A stretch of 54,725 nt of DNA from JBOGGX01 sp050744245 (GCA_050744245.1 JBOGGX010000027.1:1-54725), one strand, 5' to 3'; positions 29,790-41,889 are shown, numbered from the stretch's first letter. Notes: a model not told the origin generated them from the sequence alone. Numbers and translations: made by a program.

Positions 29790-31325
29790 GTGAAGGTACC
29801 GGTCAGCGTTCTCGACTTCTTGTATCGGGCCGAGCGGGTGTACGGCGATCGGGTGGCCGTCGTCGACGAGCCGGACCAGCCGGCCGAGCCGTGGGGATCG
29901 GTCAGCTACGCCGACATGGCCGAGCGGGCCCGGGCCCAGGCCGCCGGGCTCGACGACCTCGGGGTGGCCCAGGGCGAGCGGGTGGCCGTCGTCAGCCACA
30001 ATTCGGCCCGTCTCCTCACCTCCTTCTTCGGCGTGAGCGGCTGGGGCCGCATCCTGGTGCCGGTCAACTTCCGCCTCAACGCGGCCGAGATCGCGTACAT
30101 CGTCGACCACTCGGGCGCCACCGTCCTGCTCGTCGACCCTGAGCTCCGGGAGGCCCTCGTCGGCGTCCAGGCCAAGCGCACCTTCGTCCTCGGGGCCGAG
30201 AGCGACGAGCGGCTGTACCGCTTCGGCGTCGAGCCGCAGCCGTGGGCGCCGGACGAGGACGCCACGGCCACGGTCAACTACACGAGCGGCACCACGGCCC
30301 GGCCCAAGGGTGTGCAGATGACCTACCGCAATCTCTGGATGAACGCCGTCCAGTTCGGGTGGCACCTCGGCGTGTCGGACCGCGACGTGTACCTGCACAC
30401 GCTCCCGATGTTCCACTGCAACGGCTGGGGCATGCCGTACGCGATCACCGGGATGGGCGCCCGCCACATCGTCCTGCGCAAGGTCGACGGCGCCGAGATC
30501 CTCCGCCGGGTCGAGGCCCACGGGGTCACCCTGCTGTGCGGCGCTCCTGCGGTGTGCGCCGCCATCCTCGACGTGGCGGCGACGTGGGACGGCCCGATCC
30601 CCGGTGCCGGAAGGGTGCGCATCGCCGTCGCCGGCGCACCGCCACCGACCCGCACCATCGAGCGGATCGAGGCCGAGCTGGGATGGGAGTTCATCCAAGT
30701 CTACGGGCTCACCGAGACCTCGCCCATCCTCACCATGGCTCGCCGGCGCGAGGAGTGGGACGAGTTGGACCCGACCGAGCGGGCCAAACGGCTGGCCCGG
30801 GCCGGAGCACCGGTGCTCGGCGCCCGGGTGGCGACGAGCGACGAGGCCGAGGTGACGGCCAGGGCCAACGTCGTGTTCGACGGCTACTGGAACCAGCCAG
30901 ACGAGACGGCCAAGGCCATCAGGGACGGGTGGTTCTACACGGGCGACGGCGGCCACATCGACGACGACCACTACCTGCACATCGAGGACCGCAAGAAGGA
31001 CGTCATCATCTCGGGCGGCGAGAACATTTCGTCCATCGAGGTGGAGGACGTCCTGTTCTCGCACCCGGCGGTGGCCGAGGTGGCGGTGATCGGCGTGCCC
31101 GACGAGAGGTGGGGCGAGACGGTCAAGGCGCTGGTGGTGCGCACCCAGGGATCCGAAGTCGACGAGGCCGAGCTCATCGCCCACTGCCGGGCCCGGCTGG
31201 CCCACTTCAAGTGCCCGACGACGGTCGAGTTCCGAAGCGAGCTGGCCCGCACCGCCACCGGCAAGCTCCAGAAGTTCAAGCTCAGGGCGCCGTACTGGGA
31301 GGGCAGGACCCGTCAGGTCAACTAG
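29790..31325 (+). CDS. Fatty-acid/acyl-CoA ligase (AMP-binding)
   Basis: A 511-residue member of the ANL superfamily that activates a carboxylic acid through an acyl-adenylate to the CoA thioester. Motifs in order: the P-loop-like VNYTSGTTARPKGVQMTYRN (about residue 155), FHCNGWG, FIQVYGLTETSP (about 305), FYTGDGGHIDDDHYLHI (about 390), KDVIISGGENISSIEVE and the catalytic lysine in ATGKLQKF near the end. The length is normal. Chain-length preference is not readable. The conserved N-terminus (VLDFLYRAERVYGDRVAVVD) begins within seven residues of the chosen GTG. Confidence 0.92.
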   Translation: MKVPVSVLDFLYRAERVYGDRVAVVDEPDQPAEPWGSVSYADMAERARAQAAGLDDLGVAQGERVAVVSHNSARLLTSFFGVSGWGRILVPVNFRLNAAEIAYIVDHSGATVLLVDPELREALVGVQAKRTFVLGAESDERLYRFGVEPQPWAPDEDATATVNYTSGTTARPKGVQMTYRNLWMNAVQFGWHLGVSDRDVYLHTLPMFHCNGWGMPYAITGMGARHIVLRKVDGAEILRRVEAHGVTLLCGAPAVCAAILDVAATWDGPIPGAGRVRIAVAGAPPPTRTIERIEAELGWEFIQVYGLTETSPILTMARRREEWDELDPTERAKRLARAGAPVLGARVATSDEAEVTARANVVFDGYWNQPDETAKAIRDGWFYTGDGGHIDDDHYLHIEDRKKDVIISGGENISSIEVEDVLFSHPAVAEVAVIGVPDERWGETVKALVVRTQGSEVDEAELIAHCRARLAHFKCPTTVEFRSELARTATGKLQKFKLRAPYWEGRTRQVN

Positions 31326-31411
31326 TGCCAGCCGGACGGCGGCGAGGGATGCCTCCACGCTGGTCGACGGACCGGGCCCGTGGTTGGGTAGCGGCCGGGA
31401 AGGCGGATGCG

Positions 31412-32175
31412 ATGACGGGGATCGGGATGAGCGGGAGGCACGCGCCCGCCGATCGGGGGCTGGCGGCCCTCTCGATCGTCCTTCGGCGCGCCTGGCGGAC
31501 GCAGTGGCGGACGCTCGGCGTCCTGGCCCTCATGGTCGGCCTGACCGGTGGGCTGGCGGTCGCCGGGCTGGCCGGTGCTCGTCGGTCGGCGTCGAGCATC
31601 GATCGCTTCGGCGACGCGGCCAAGACGCTCGACGTGTTCGTCGCCGGCGACCTCGCCGCGCCCGAGCCCGCCGCGCTGAATGAGCTCCTCGATGGTCCGC
31701 TGGTTGAGAGCTACAACGACCTGGTCTTCCTGTTCGTCCACACCGAAACGGTCGGGTTCTTCTTTGCGGCCACCTCACGGCGAGGCCTCGACGTCGAGCA
31801 GGGGGTGCTGCTCGGTCGGCGAGCCAGCTGGTGCGGCTGATCGACGGGCCCGAGGCGGTCGACGAGTTCACCGACGCCGTCGCCGAGGCCTACGGAGGCG
31901 AACACCTCCCGAGCATCAACGTCGGTCAGGGCGAGGAGTCCGTCCGCGACTCGATCTCGGTCGTTACCGGAGCGGCCGTCCTGCTCTACGACGAACAGGT
32001 CACGTTCAACGGCGTCGAGGCCATCACCATGACACGCGACCCGTGAAGAGCGCCATCGCGCCCACCATCATCGAGGGCCGCGAGCCGCGGGCCCCGACGA
32101 GATCGCCGTGGGCCGCGACACCCTCGTCGCCGTCGCCGTGCCCCTCGGCACGACCGTGAGCGTCGGCTCCAGGAG
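31412..32175 (+). pseudogene. FtsX/MacB-type ABC permease, truncated and frameshifted
   Basis: The ATG at 31412 opens a permease N-terminus: a membrane helix (LGVLALMVGLTGGLAVAGLAG) followed by ARRSASSIDRFGDAAKTLDV, typical of large actinobacterial FtsX-like permeases. The frame breaks near 31820 and resumes as QLVRLIDGPEAVDEFTDAV. It breaks again near 32093 and resumes as DEIAVGRDTLVAVAVPLG, matching the segment before the next membrane domain. The coding text then runs head-on into the treZ remnant at about 32175, so at least two thirds of the protein is lost. Confidence 0.65.
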
Positions 32176-32178
32176 CAA

Positions 32179-32682
32179 GACGAACCGGCGGACGCCGTCG
32201 GAGTGGCGTCCGTCGAAGTTGACGGCGCTGCCCCACAGCGTCCGATGGACGTCGCTGAGGTAGGGACCGAACTCCGCCAGATGGGCCCCATCCGGGCCCA
32301 GGTGGTTGTAGACGACGTCGAGCACGACGCCCAGCCGCCGCCGATGGCACGCGGCGACCAGCCGCTTGAGCCCGGCCGGACCGCCGTAGCCATCGTGCGG
32401 GGTGAACAGGTCGACGCCGTCGTAGCCCCATCCCCGGTCGCCCGGGAATTGCGCCACCGGCATGATCTCGACCGCGTCGACGCCGAGGTCGACCACCCGC
32501 GACGGGCCGTGGACGCCATGTGGTTGCCATGGGGACCGCGAGGCGATGGTCGGTCCCCTCGCCCGCGTCGTCGACGTGGATCGTCCACCAGCCCCGATAG
32601 TCGTCCTGGCTCATCGGTACCACGCGGCCGAGGGCCTCGACCCTCGCGCGCTCGGCCCCGGGCGACCACAGGCGGAACCGGG

Positions 32683-32686
<4 letters not shown>
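32179..32686 (-). pseudogene. treZ: Malto-oligosyltrehalose trehalohydrolase, truncated
   Basis: The GTG at 32686 overlaps the treX stop as GTGA and begins VTRFRLWSPGAERARVEAL, the TreZ beta-sandwich. After GEGTDHR part of the sequence is lost and the frame shifts; it resumes as SRSPWQPHGVHGPSRVVD. A further deletion of about 60 residues joins that directly to LGVDAVEIMPVAQFPGDRGW, and GVVLDVVYNHLGPDGAHLAE follows. The text stops at VNFDGRHSDGVRRFV, before the catalytic residues. TreZ releases trehalose from maltooligosyltrehalose; without it the TreY product would not be hydrolysed unless another copy exists. Confidence 0.82.
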
Positions 32687-34808
<2,122 letters not shown>

Positions 34809-34809
<1 letters not shown>

Positions 34810-37367
34810 CAGCCCGCCCGCGCCAGCACGCCCACGGGGAACCGGGTTAGCAGATCCGCAACCGGTCTTCGACCACCCTCGACCTCTACCTGAGCGAGAA
34901 GGTTGACCCAGCGGCCGGGCGGGAGCAGAACCGAGGTGTCGTCCCAGCCGTCGTCGAGCCCGACGACGAGCCGGGGCACGACTACGGCCAGCGCGTCGTC
35001 GCGGGTGAACGGCACCACGTGGTCTCGTCCGGGGCCCTCGGCCGGTACCGGCTGGTAGTCACACGTGCGGTAGAGGTCGGGATGGCGGCGCCGGTGATCG
35101 AGTAGCCGGTGGATCAGCCACAGCTTGGGCCCGCCGTCGTCCTGGCGGACGATGGCGTCGTCGACGCTCCCCCGCGCCAGCACCCGCAGCAGGCGCCGAC
35201 GGCGCTCGTAGTCGACCGGTCGCCGGTTGTCCGGGTCGACCAGGCTCAGGTCCCAGACCTCGGTGCCCTGGTAGAGGTCGGGCACGCCCGGGCAGGTGAG
35301 CAGCAGCGCGGTCTGGGCCAGCGAGTTGACCCGGCCCCTGGCCACCATGCGGTGGTCGACGATGAACCGCTCGACGTCGGCCATCAGCTCGTCGTCGTCG
35401 AGGACGCCACGGGCGAAGCCCTGCACCGCCTCGTCGTAGTCGGCGTCGGGTCTGATCCACGACGTCTCGAGCCTTGCCTCCCTGGTCGCCTTCTCCGCGT
35501 AGGCGCCGAGCCGGTGGTGGTCGATCGGCCAGGCGCCGACGATCGTCTGGTAAAGCAGGTACTCGACGGCCCGGTCGGGGCGACCGTCGCGGCGGTGGCG
35601 ATGGGCCAGGTCGCGCCAACGCGAGGTCGCCTCGGCCCACGCCCCCGGCAGCTCGGACAGCAGGTTGATGCGGGCCCGCACGTCGGCCGATCGCTTGGTG
35701 TCGTGGGTCGACAGGGTGAGCATGGTCGCCGGCCCGCGGGCCGCCGTGGCCTGGCACCAGCGGTGGAACGACTCGACCGACGCCCCGAAGCGGCCCGGGT
35801 CGCCGCCGACCTCGTTCGTCGACACCAACCGGTGGTAGCGGTAGAACGCGGTGTCCTCGACCCCCTTCGCCATGACGGGTGCGCTCGTCTGCTGGAATCG
35901 CAGCGCGAACTCGGTCTCGGCCGCACCCGCGTGCTCGAGCCGCAGGAGCTCGCCGATGAACGCCATGAGCTCGGGGTCGAGCGTCCCGTCGCGGCGCGTG
36001 GCCGAGCGGACGGTGTGCGCCACGACGGCCCGGTCGGCCTCGCCCACCGGCCGGCCCGGGGCGACGTAGGTGCGGTAGACGGGGCAGGCCGCGAGCACCG
36101 CCCGGCAGGCCCGGCGGAGGTCGCGCTGGGTGTGGTCACGGTGGCGCCGGTGCCGGTCACAGGCCTCCCGCAGGAGGTGGGTCAGGCGGTCGACCTCGGC
36201 CACCAGCTCCTCCTGCATGATCTGCTGCTTGGCCTCGTGGGCGATTTCGGCGAAGGCGGTGGTGTCGCCGGTGAACCGCTCCCAGACGCTGGTGAGCGCC
36301 GACTCGTTGGCCCGGTCGACGAACAGCTCGTTCACCCGGTTCAGGAAGTCGTAGCCGGACGTGCCCCCGACGGGCCAACCGGCGGGCAGCTCCTCGTCGT
36401 GCTCGAGGATCTTCTCGACCACGACCCAACTCCCACGCGACCGGTCCTGGAGCCGGGCCAGGTACGCCGCCGGGTCCCGCAGGCCGTCGACGTGGTCGAC
36501 CCTGAGCCCGTCGACCACGCCGTCGGCGACGAGCCCGAGCACCAGCCGATGGGTGTCGTCGAAGACCGCCTCGTCCTCGGTGCGCAAGCCGACCAGCGAC
36601 TCGATGTTGAAGAACCGGCGGTAGTCGAGCTCCTCGCGGGCGGCGCGCCAGAACGCCAGCCGGTAGTTCTGCCCCAGCAGGAGGTCGTCGAGCCGGTCGA
36701 CGTCGGCGTTGAGGTCGTCCAGCTCGGCGTCGACCGCGGCGGCCACGTCTGGCCGCGCCAGACCAGCGGCGATGTCGGCGACCCCTGGATCGCGGATCCT
36801 CCTGCCCGCCGCGGCCACGACCGCGTCGACGGTCGCGGGCGACACCGGCAGCACGTGGTCGTGGTAGCGGACGACGAGCGAGCCGCCGTCGCGCTCGACG
36901 GCGATCTCGCCGGCGTCGAGCACCCGGCCGTAGTGGTCGCCGAGGATCGGCACCAGAACCCGCGCCGCGTGTTCGGGCGCGCCCCAGTCGATGTCGAAGT
37001 AGGGGGCGTAGCGGCTGGACGGACCGTTCTCGAGCACGTCCCACCACCATCGGTTCGCCGACCCGTCGGTGGCCATGTGGTTGGGCACGATGTCGAGGAC
37101 CTGGTTGAGCCCGCATCGCTCGAGCGCGGCGACGAGACGGGCGTGGCCGGTCGGTCCGCCCAGCTCGTGGTTGAGCCGGCGGTGGTCGACCACGTCGTAG
37201 CCGTGGGTGCTGCCCGTCTCGGCCTGGAGGTAGGGCGAGCAGTAGAGGTGGGTGACGCCGAGCTCCGACAGGTAGTCGGCCAGGCCGGCGGCGTCGTCGA
37301 ACGTGAAACCGGGGTGCAGCTGCACCCGATAGGTCGAGCAGGGAACGACGCCGGACGACGCGGTCAA
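34809..37367 (-). CDS. treY: Maltooligosyltrehalose synthase
   Basis: An 852-residue GH13 enzyme that turns the reducing-end alpha-1,4 link of a maltodextrin into an alpha-1,1 trehalose link. Family hallmarks: STYRVQLHPGFTFDDAAGL at the N-terminus, LYCSPYLQAETGSTHGYDVV, VLDIVPNHMAT, the catalytic DGLRVDHVDGLRDPAAYL region, VVVEKILEHDEELPAGWPV and the late MLTLSTHDTKRSADVRAR and GVPDLYQGTEVWDLSLVDPDN blocks. The TTG at 37367 overlaps the acyltransferase stop as TTGA and is the only start near the conserved N-terminus. Confidence 0.95.
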
Positions 37368-39190
37368 GGAGCGACGAGCTCGGACTGGATGGCCTGGGCC
37401 AGCACCGTGCGTCCCGCGGTCGTCGGGTGCACGTGGTCGTCGATCAGCAGCCCGGGGCTGGCGGCGACGATGGCGTTCCAGTCGACGAAGCCGACGTTGG
37501 GATGGCGTTCGACCGCGGCTCGCAGCTCGTTGTTCACCGGCTCCACCCACCGGCGCGGGACCGACGCGTTGACCAGGACCAGCCGCCGGTCCAAGCCGGC
37601 CATCTGGATGACGGTTTCGACGTCGGAGGCGAGGATCGGACCGTTGCTCCCGAGGTGGACGACGATCGGTCCGTTCTGACCGGCCGCGATCCACGCCTGG
37701 ATGATCGGAATCGCCTCGTGGAAGTCGCGACTCACGACGGCGTCGACCACCGTGCCGGGACCGAGGGTGCCGACGATGGCGGCGGCGCTTCCGAGCACCA
37801 CCGAATCGCCGACGACGAGCGGGGGGCCTTGCGGCACCGGCGTGACCGGCGGGGCGGCCGGGGCGGTCGGCGGCGCGGTCGTGGGCGGCGGTGCGGCCAC
37901 GTCGACGGCCGCGGGTGAAGGACCGACAATCGTCGCCGGCAGCCCGGACTCCGAGGCCAGCGCCGACGTGTCGTTCGTCGGCGCGGGGACCACCAGCACC
38001 ACGCCCATGGCCAGGAGCGGCACGGCGAAGGCGGCGCCGATCACGATCGCCCTGGCCTTGGTCTCGTCACGGTTGCCGTTCCACATGCGGCCCAGCGCAC
38101 CGTTGCGGACCGGCAGCTCGATGAGCCGGTACGACAGGGCGGCGACCGCCAGCGTCGCGGTCACCCGGAAGAGGTTCACGAACACCGGCCAGTCGGGGAC
38201 GTCGAAACCGGGCCGGGTGAGCATGAAGATCGGGAAGTGCCACAGGTAGATCCCATAGGAGCGGAGGCCGATCCAGACCAGGGGCGCGGCGCCCAGGTAG
38301 CGCCGGAGGTCGGCGCCCGGGTGAACCGCGACGGCGATGGCCACCGCGCTGAGCAGCGACACGACCAGGAACCCGCCCTGGTACAGGCCGAGGTCGAACT
38401 CGGACGTCAGCACCAGCGCCACCACCACAGCGCCAACGGCGGCCGCGCCGATGCCGTTGAGCACCCAGCGGCCGGACCGGGCGACCGACGGCTGCAGCCG
38501 ACCGGGCGCCCACCACATGGCCAGCGCCGCCCCGAGGAGGAAGCCGGCCGCCCGGGTGTCGGTGCCGTAGTAGACCCGGTTCGGATCGATCGGGTTCACC
38601 AGGACCGCCATCCAGACCGCCGAGGCGAGGATCCCGATGACCGCGACGACCGCCGCCGCCCGCCGCCCTCCGACGAACAGGGCGCCGATGAGCAGCAGCG
38701 GCCACAGCAGGTAGAACTGCTCCTCGACCCCGAGCGACCAGATGTGAAGGAACAGCGACGGCCGGCCGAAGGTCTCGAAGTAGGGGACGTCGCTGAAGAC
38801 GAGGTGCCAGTTCGACACATAGCCGAGCGATGCCAGGGCATCGTCGCGGAGCGACCGCACCTCGTCGGGCACGAGCAGGAACGCGGCGAACAGGGTGACG
38901 ACGACACACGCCACCAGCGCCGGGAGCAGGCGTCGGGCCCGCCGCAGGTAGAACCGACGCACGCTGATCCGTCCCCGGCGCCGGCGCTCGTTGAGCAGGA
39001 TGACGGTGATGATGTAGCCGCTGATGACGAAGAACACCTCGACCCCGAGGAAGCCTCCTGGCATCCAGCTCACCTCGGCGTGGTAGGCGAGCACGGCCAT
39101 GACCGCGAACGCCCGCAGCCCGTCGAGACCGGGGAGGTAGGTCAGCGAGGACTGGCGCGTGTCGGTGAGGGCGCTGTGAGTGGTCAACAC
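37364..39190 (-). CDS. Acyltransferase-3 fused to an SGNH-like domain (OafA type)
   Basis: About 608 residues. The first 400 form the Acyl_transf_3 membrane domain with about ten helices: YLPGLDGLRAFAVMAVLAYH at the N-terminus, GGFLGVEVFFVISGYIIT, RRARRLLPAL and WSLGVEEQFYLLWPLLL. A Pro/Ala/Thr-rich linker precedes an extracytoplasmic SGNH domain with PLVVGDSVVLG (block I), VHLGSNGPI (block III) and DDHVHPTTAG (block V D-x2-H). Such proteins move acyl groups across the membrane onto sugars or cell-wall glycans. Its stop overlaps treY, an unusual partner. Confidence 0.9.
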   Translation of the reverse strand: MLTTHSALTDTRQSSLTYLPGLDGLRAFAVMAVLAYHAEVSWMPGGFLGVEVFFVISGYIITVILLNERRRRGRISVRRFYLRRARRLLPALVACVVVTLFAAFLLVPDEVRSLRDDALASLGYVSNWHLVFSDVPYFETFGRPSLFLHIWSLGVEEQFYLLWPLLLIGALFVGGRRAAAVVAVIGILASAVWMAVLVNPIDPNRVYYGTDTRAAGFLLGAALAMWWAPGRLQPSVARSGRWVLNGIGAAAVGAVVVALVLTSEFDLGLYQGGFLVVSLLSAVAIAVAVHPGADLRRYLGAAPLVWIGLRSYGIYLWHFPIFMLTRPGFDVPDWPVFVNLFRVTATLAVAALSYRLIELPVRNGALGRMWNGNRDETKARAIVIGAAFAVPLLAMGVVLVVPAPTNDTSALASESGLPATIVGPSPAAVDVAAPPPTTAPPTAPAAPPVTPVPQGPPLVVGDSVVLGSAAAIVGTLGPGTVVDAVVSRDFHEAIPIIQAWIAAGQNGPIVVHLGSNGPILASDVETVIQMAGLDRRLVLVNASVPRRWVEPVNNELRAAVERHPNVGFVDWNAIVAASPGLLIDDHVHPTTAGRTVLAQAIQSELVAP

Positions 39191-39273
39191 CTCTGGACTC
39201 TGGCCGCCGGCCGGGACCGCGGCGAGCCTAGTTCGGAGCTGGTCATGACCGACACCATCGAGTGTGCGGGGCC

Positions 39274-39559
39274 TTAGCCCGCCGGCGCGACCAGCGCCAG
39301 CTGGTCCCGGACGAAGCGGGCCAGGTTGCGGTAGCCGGTGCCGACCAGGTGGATGCCGTCCCGGCCGAACCACTCCGGATGAGCGTCGAGCACGTCCGGC
39401 CAGTTGGCGACGAGGAGTGGACCGCCCGCCCGACCCTCGGCCCGCAGCGCATCGGCCCGATCGAGGTACCAGTCGTCATCACGGTGATGGGGCGCAGGCG
39501 GCGGCGACAAGAAGAAGCACGAGCAGCGTCAACACCCGCCTTACCGGTCGGGGTGTCAC
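39274..39559 (-). pseudogene. Lipoprotein-type SGNH hydrolase, ends only
   Basis: The GTG at 39559, overlapping the preceding stop as GTGA, starts VTPRPVRRVLTLLVLLLVAAAC, a lipoprotein signal peptide with an AAAC lipobox. The frame stops after CAPSP. In another frame the tail of an SGNH hydrolase follows: HPEWFGRDGIHLVGTGYRN (block V with Asp-x2-His), ending at 39274. The catalytic serine block and centre are absent. The next gene on the strand, the acyltransferase, carries an intact SGNH domain. Confidence 0.6.
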
Positions 39560-39834
39560 CGAGGCTCCGCGGCCAGCCGGCTCGGCACCTCGATCTCGCT
39601 CGAGAGGGCGTAGGGCGGCACCAGCTCGATCCGGTCGCCGCTCCAGAAACGGCCGGGGTCGTACAGGAGCGGGGGAAGATCGTCGATGGCGACGACCATG
39701 CCGACGTGGTTGACCGGGCTGTTGGTTGCCGTCTGGATGGCTCGGTCGGCGATGCTGCGACCACGGAACAACCAGATGTCGCCCGTCACCGCCGTCGCGA
39801 CGGCTCCATCCAGGTCCAGGGCCGAGACACGCAT
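39556..39834 (-). CDS. Short permuted-papain (YiiX/NlpC-like) protein, probably truncated
   Basis: A 92-residue protein. GDIWLFRGRSIADRAIQTAT and NSPVNHVGMVVAIDDLPPL match the first half of permuted NlpC/P60 or YiiX-type papain-fold proteins, including the conserved His in N-H-V-G. Intact members continue for about 100 more residues with the second catalytic half. Here the text ends LYDPGRFWSG and IEVPSRLAAEPR, so the middle may be deleted. The ATG lies seven bases after a minus-strand TACGCT; the transcript is probably leaderless. Confidence 0.6.
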   Translation of the reverse strand: MRVSALDLDGAVATAVTGDIWLFRGRSIADRAIQTATNSPVNHVGMVVAIDDLPPLLYDPGRFWSGDRIELVPPYALSSEIEVPSRLAAEPR

Positions 39835-39840
39835 GACGGG

Positions 39841-39847
39841 TAGCGTA
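39841..39847. promoter_or_regulatory. Shared bidirectional -10 element TAGCGTA
   Basis: On the plus strand TAGCGT (39841-39846) ends eight bases before the GTG at 39855. On the minus strand TACGCT (39847-39842) ends seven bases before the ATG at 39834. The same seven bases serve as -10 box for two divergent, leaderless genes with start codons 20 bp apart. Confidence 0.55.
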
Positions 39848-39854
39848 CGGATCG

Positions 39855-40034
39855 GTGAGGGCGTGGAAGGTCATCGGCCTGGCCGGTCTGATCGGGGTGG
39901 CGGCGACGGGCGTGGTGGTCGCCCGGCGGCGCCGGCGTCACCGCGAGTACGAACCGGACGAGCTACCCGAACGCCTCCACCAGCGGCTGGCCGAGGTCGA
40001 CCACAGGGAACCCGGGACCGCATGGCCGGCGTGA
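39855..40034 (+). CDS. Small single-pass membrane protein
   Basis: 59 residues: a short hydrophobic segment (VIGLAGLIGVAATGVVVA), then a strongly basic stretch (RRRRRHREY) and an acidic/polar tail (EPDELPERLHQRLAEVDH). The positive-inside rule places the tail in the cytoplasm. Its 3' end overlaps the next gene's ATG by 13 bases, which suggests coupling. The start is supported by the shared -10 box. No family recognised. Confidence 0.6.
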   Translation: MRAWKVIGLAGLIGVAATGVVVARRRRRHREYEPDELPERLHQRLAEVDHREPGTAWPA

Positions 40035-40450
40035 TCCTGTCGGAGGCGGCCAGTCAGCTGATCGAGTCCGACGCCCTGGCCCACCTGGTCACGCTCAACG
40101 ACGACGACACCCCGCAGGTGAGCCTCATCTGGGTGGGGCTCGACGGCGACGAGATCGTCAGCGCCCACCTCGACCCCAACCAGCAGAAGCTGCGCAACCT
40201 GCGTCGAGACCCTCGCGTCGTGCTGTCCCTCGAGGGGAAGGCCACCAGTGCCTACGGGCTGCGGGAGTATCTCGTGATCCATGGCCGAGCCCGGCTCACC
40301 GAGGGAGGCGGGCCCGAGCTCCTGCAACGCCTGGCCCACGTCTACATCGGGCCGGGCGTTCGCTTCCCGGCGATGGACGATCCACCGCCCGGCGTCGTCT
40401 GCCACATCACGATCGACCGACTCGTCGGCGTCGGCGACTGGTCGCGATGA
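40022..40450 (+). CDS. PPOX-class F420-dependent protein
   Basis: A 142-residue split-barrel protein of the same superfamily as the gene at 10 kb but a different subgroup. Blocks are LVTLNDDDTPQVSLIWVGLD, DPNQQKLRNLRRDPRVVLSL and YLVIHGRARLTEGG, with a C-terminal VCHITIDRLVGVGDW strand. It probably uses F420. The ATG lies inside the end of the small membrane-protein gene, and the stop overlaps the next start (ATGA), so three genes form an overlapping unit. Confidence 0.83.
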   Translation: MAGVILSEAASQLIESDALAHLVTLNDDDTPQVSLIWVGLDGDEIVSAHLDPNQQKLRNLRRDPRVVLSLEGKATSAYGLREYLVIHGRARLTEGGGPELLQRLAHVYIGPGVRFPAMDDPPPGVVCHITIDRLVGVGDWSR

Positions 40451-41889
40451 TCACCGACGACGAGGTCGCCGCCGCGACCGTCGAGATCGTCGAGTCGGCG
40501 GCCGCTTCGACGGAACGCTCCCCGGCTGACCTGGTCCGCCTCGCCGTCGCGGCCGCGGTGGCGGCCTCCACCATGGCCCTCGAATGGCTCACCGGCGATT
40601 CCATCCCACGGTACGTGGCCGACGTGCTGCGCGGGTTCGACGTGCTCCCCGAGTGGCTGCTGCACGTCGTCTTCGGGCTGGTCCGGCTGGCCGCCGCCGC
40701 GCTGCTGGTCGCCGGTCTCGTCGCCGTGGTCCGCAACCGCCGTTGGCGGATTCTGCTCACGGTGGCCGCGGCCGCGGCGGTGGCCGCCGGCCTGACCGCG
40801 CTGACGAAGGCCCTGGCGCCCGACGCCGGGCCGTCCGTAACCGAACTCGGGTTCACCAGCGACTTCCCGACCAGCCTGGGCCTGGCCGCGGCCAGCGCGA
40901 CCGTGGCCGCCGCCGCTCCATGGCTGGCGCGTCGCTGGCGACGGATCGGCTGGGCTTCCGTGCTCGCCCTGGCCGTGGCCCAGTTCATCAGCAACCCGAT
41001 CTCGTTCGAAGCGGAGCGCGCCTTCCTGCTCGGCTGGTTGGTCGGCGCCATCTCGGTCGTCGTGCTAGGCGGGCCGAACCGTCGGCCCCGAGGCGCGGCG
41101 ATCGCGGCCGGCCTGGCCCGGGTGGGTAGTCCGTTGTCCCGGCTCGAACAGGCCAGCCTGGACGCCCGGGGCTCGACCCCGTACTTCGCCGTCGCCGCCG
41201 ATGGTCGTCGGCTGTTCGTCAAGGCCCTCGGGGAGGACGAGCGCAGCGCCGACCTCCTCTTCCGCTCCTACCGCGCCATCCTGCCGCGTGACCTGGGCGA
41301 CGAACGCCCGTTCTCGTCGCTGCGCCGAGCGGTCGAGCACGAGGCGCTGGTCGCCTTGTGGGCCAGCAGCCTCGGGGTCCGGACACCGGCCGTGGCCGCC
41401 GTGGCCACGGCCGAGCCGCACGGCTTCGTGCTGGCCTACGAGGCGATCGACGGTCGATCGCTTGACCGGCTCGAACCCTCTGGGGTCACCGACGACCTCC
41501 TACGCGCGATCTGGACGCAGGTCGACGAGCTGCGCTCGCACCGGATCGCCCATCGCGATCTCCGGCTGGCGAACATCTTCGTCGCCGCCGACGGCGCGGT
41601 CTGGATGATCGACTTCGGATTCAGCGAGCTCGCCGCCTCCGATCTTCTCCTCGCCAACGACGTGGCCGAGCTGCTCGCCTCGTCTTCGCTCCAGGTGGGT
41701 GCCGAGCGGGCGGTGGGGAACGCAGCCGCCGTCGTCGCCCCGGAAACCCTGCGGGCCGGGTTGCCTCGTCTCCACCCCTGGGCGCTGAGCGGCGCAACGC
41801 GCACTGCGCTCAAGGAGCGCCCGGCCCTCCTCCCCGACGTCCGCGAGCGGGTCGCACAGGCCGCCGCCGGCGGTGACGGACCGCGGTAG
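40447..41889 (+). CDS. Membrane protein with aminoglycoside/Kdo-kinase-like domain
   Basis: A 480-residue protein. Residues 25-215 contain about six hydrophobic segments, with FPTSLGLAAASATVAAAAPW resembling a PAP2-type loop. Residues 240-460 form a kinase-like fold: a lysine in RRLFVKALGEDER, the catalytic loop IAHRDLRLANIFVAADG and the metal site WMIDFGFSEL. Similar actinobacterial proteins continue into a lysylphosphatidylglycerol-synthase membrane domain; here the stop comes right after the kinase. The gene may be 3'-truncated, because a cyclase remnant abuts it. The substrate is unknown. Confidence 0.75.
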   Translation: MITDDEVAAATVEIVESAAASTERSPADLVRLAVAAAVAASTMALEWLTGDSIPRYVADVLRGFDVLPEWLLHVVFGLVRLAAAALLVAGLVAVVRNRRWRILLTVAAAAAVAAGLTALTKALAPDAGPSVTELGFTSDFPTSLGLAAASATVAAAAPWLARRWRRIGWASVLALAVAQFISNPISFEAERAFLLGWLVGAISVVVLGGPNRRPRGAAIAAGLARVGSPLSRLEQASLDARGSTPYFAVAADGRRLFVKALGEDERSADLLFRSYRAILPRDLGDERPFSSLRRAVEHEALVALWASSLGVRTPAVAAVATAEPHGFVLAYEAIDGRSLDRLEPSGVTDDLLRAIWTQVDELRSHRIAHRDLRLANIFVAADGAVWMIDFGFSELAASDLLLANDVAELLASSSLQVGAERAVGNAAAVVAPETLRAGLPRLHPWALSGATRTALKERPALLPDVRERVAQAAAGGDGPR

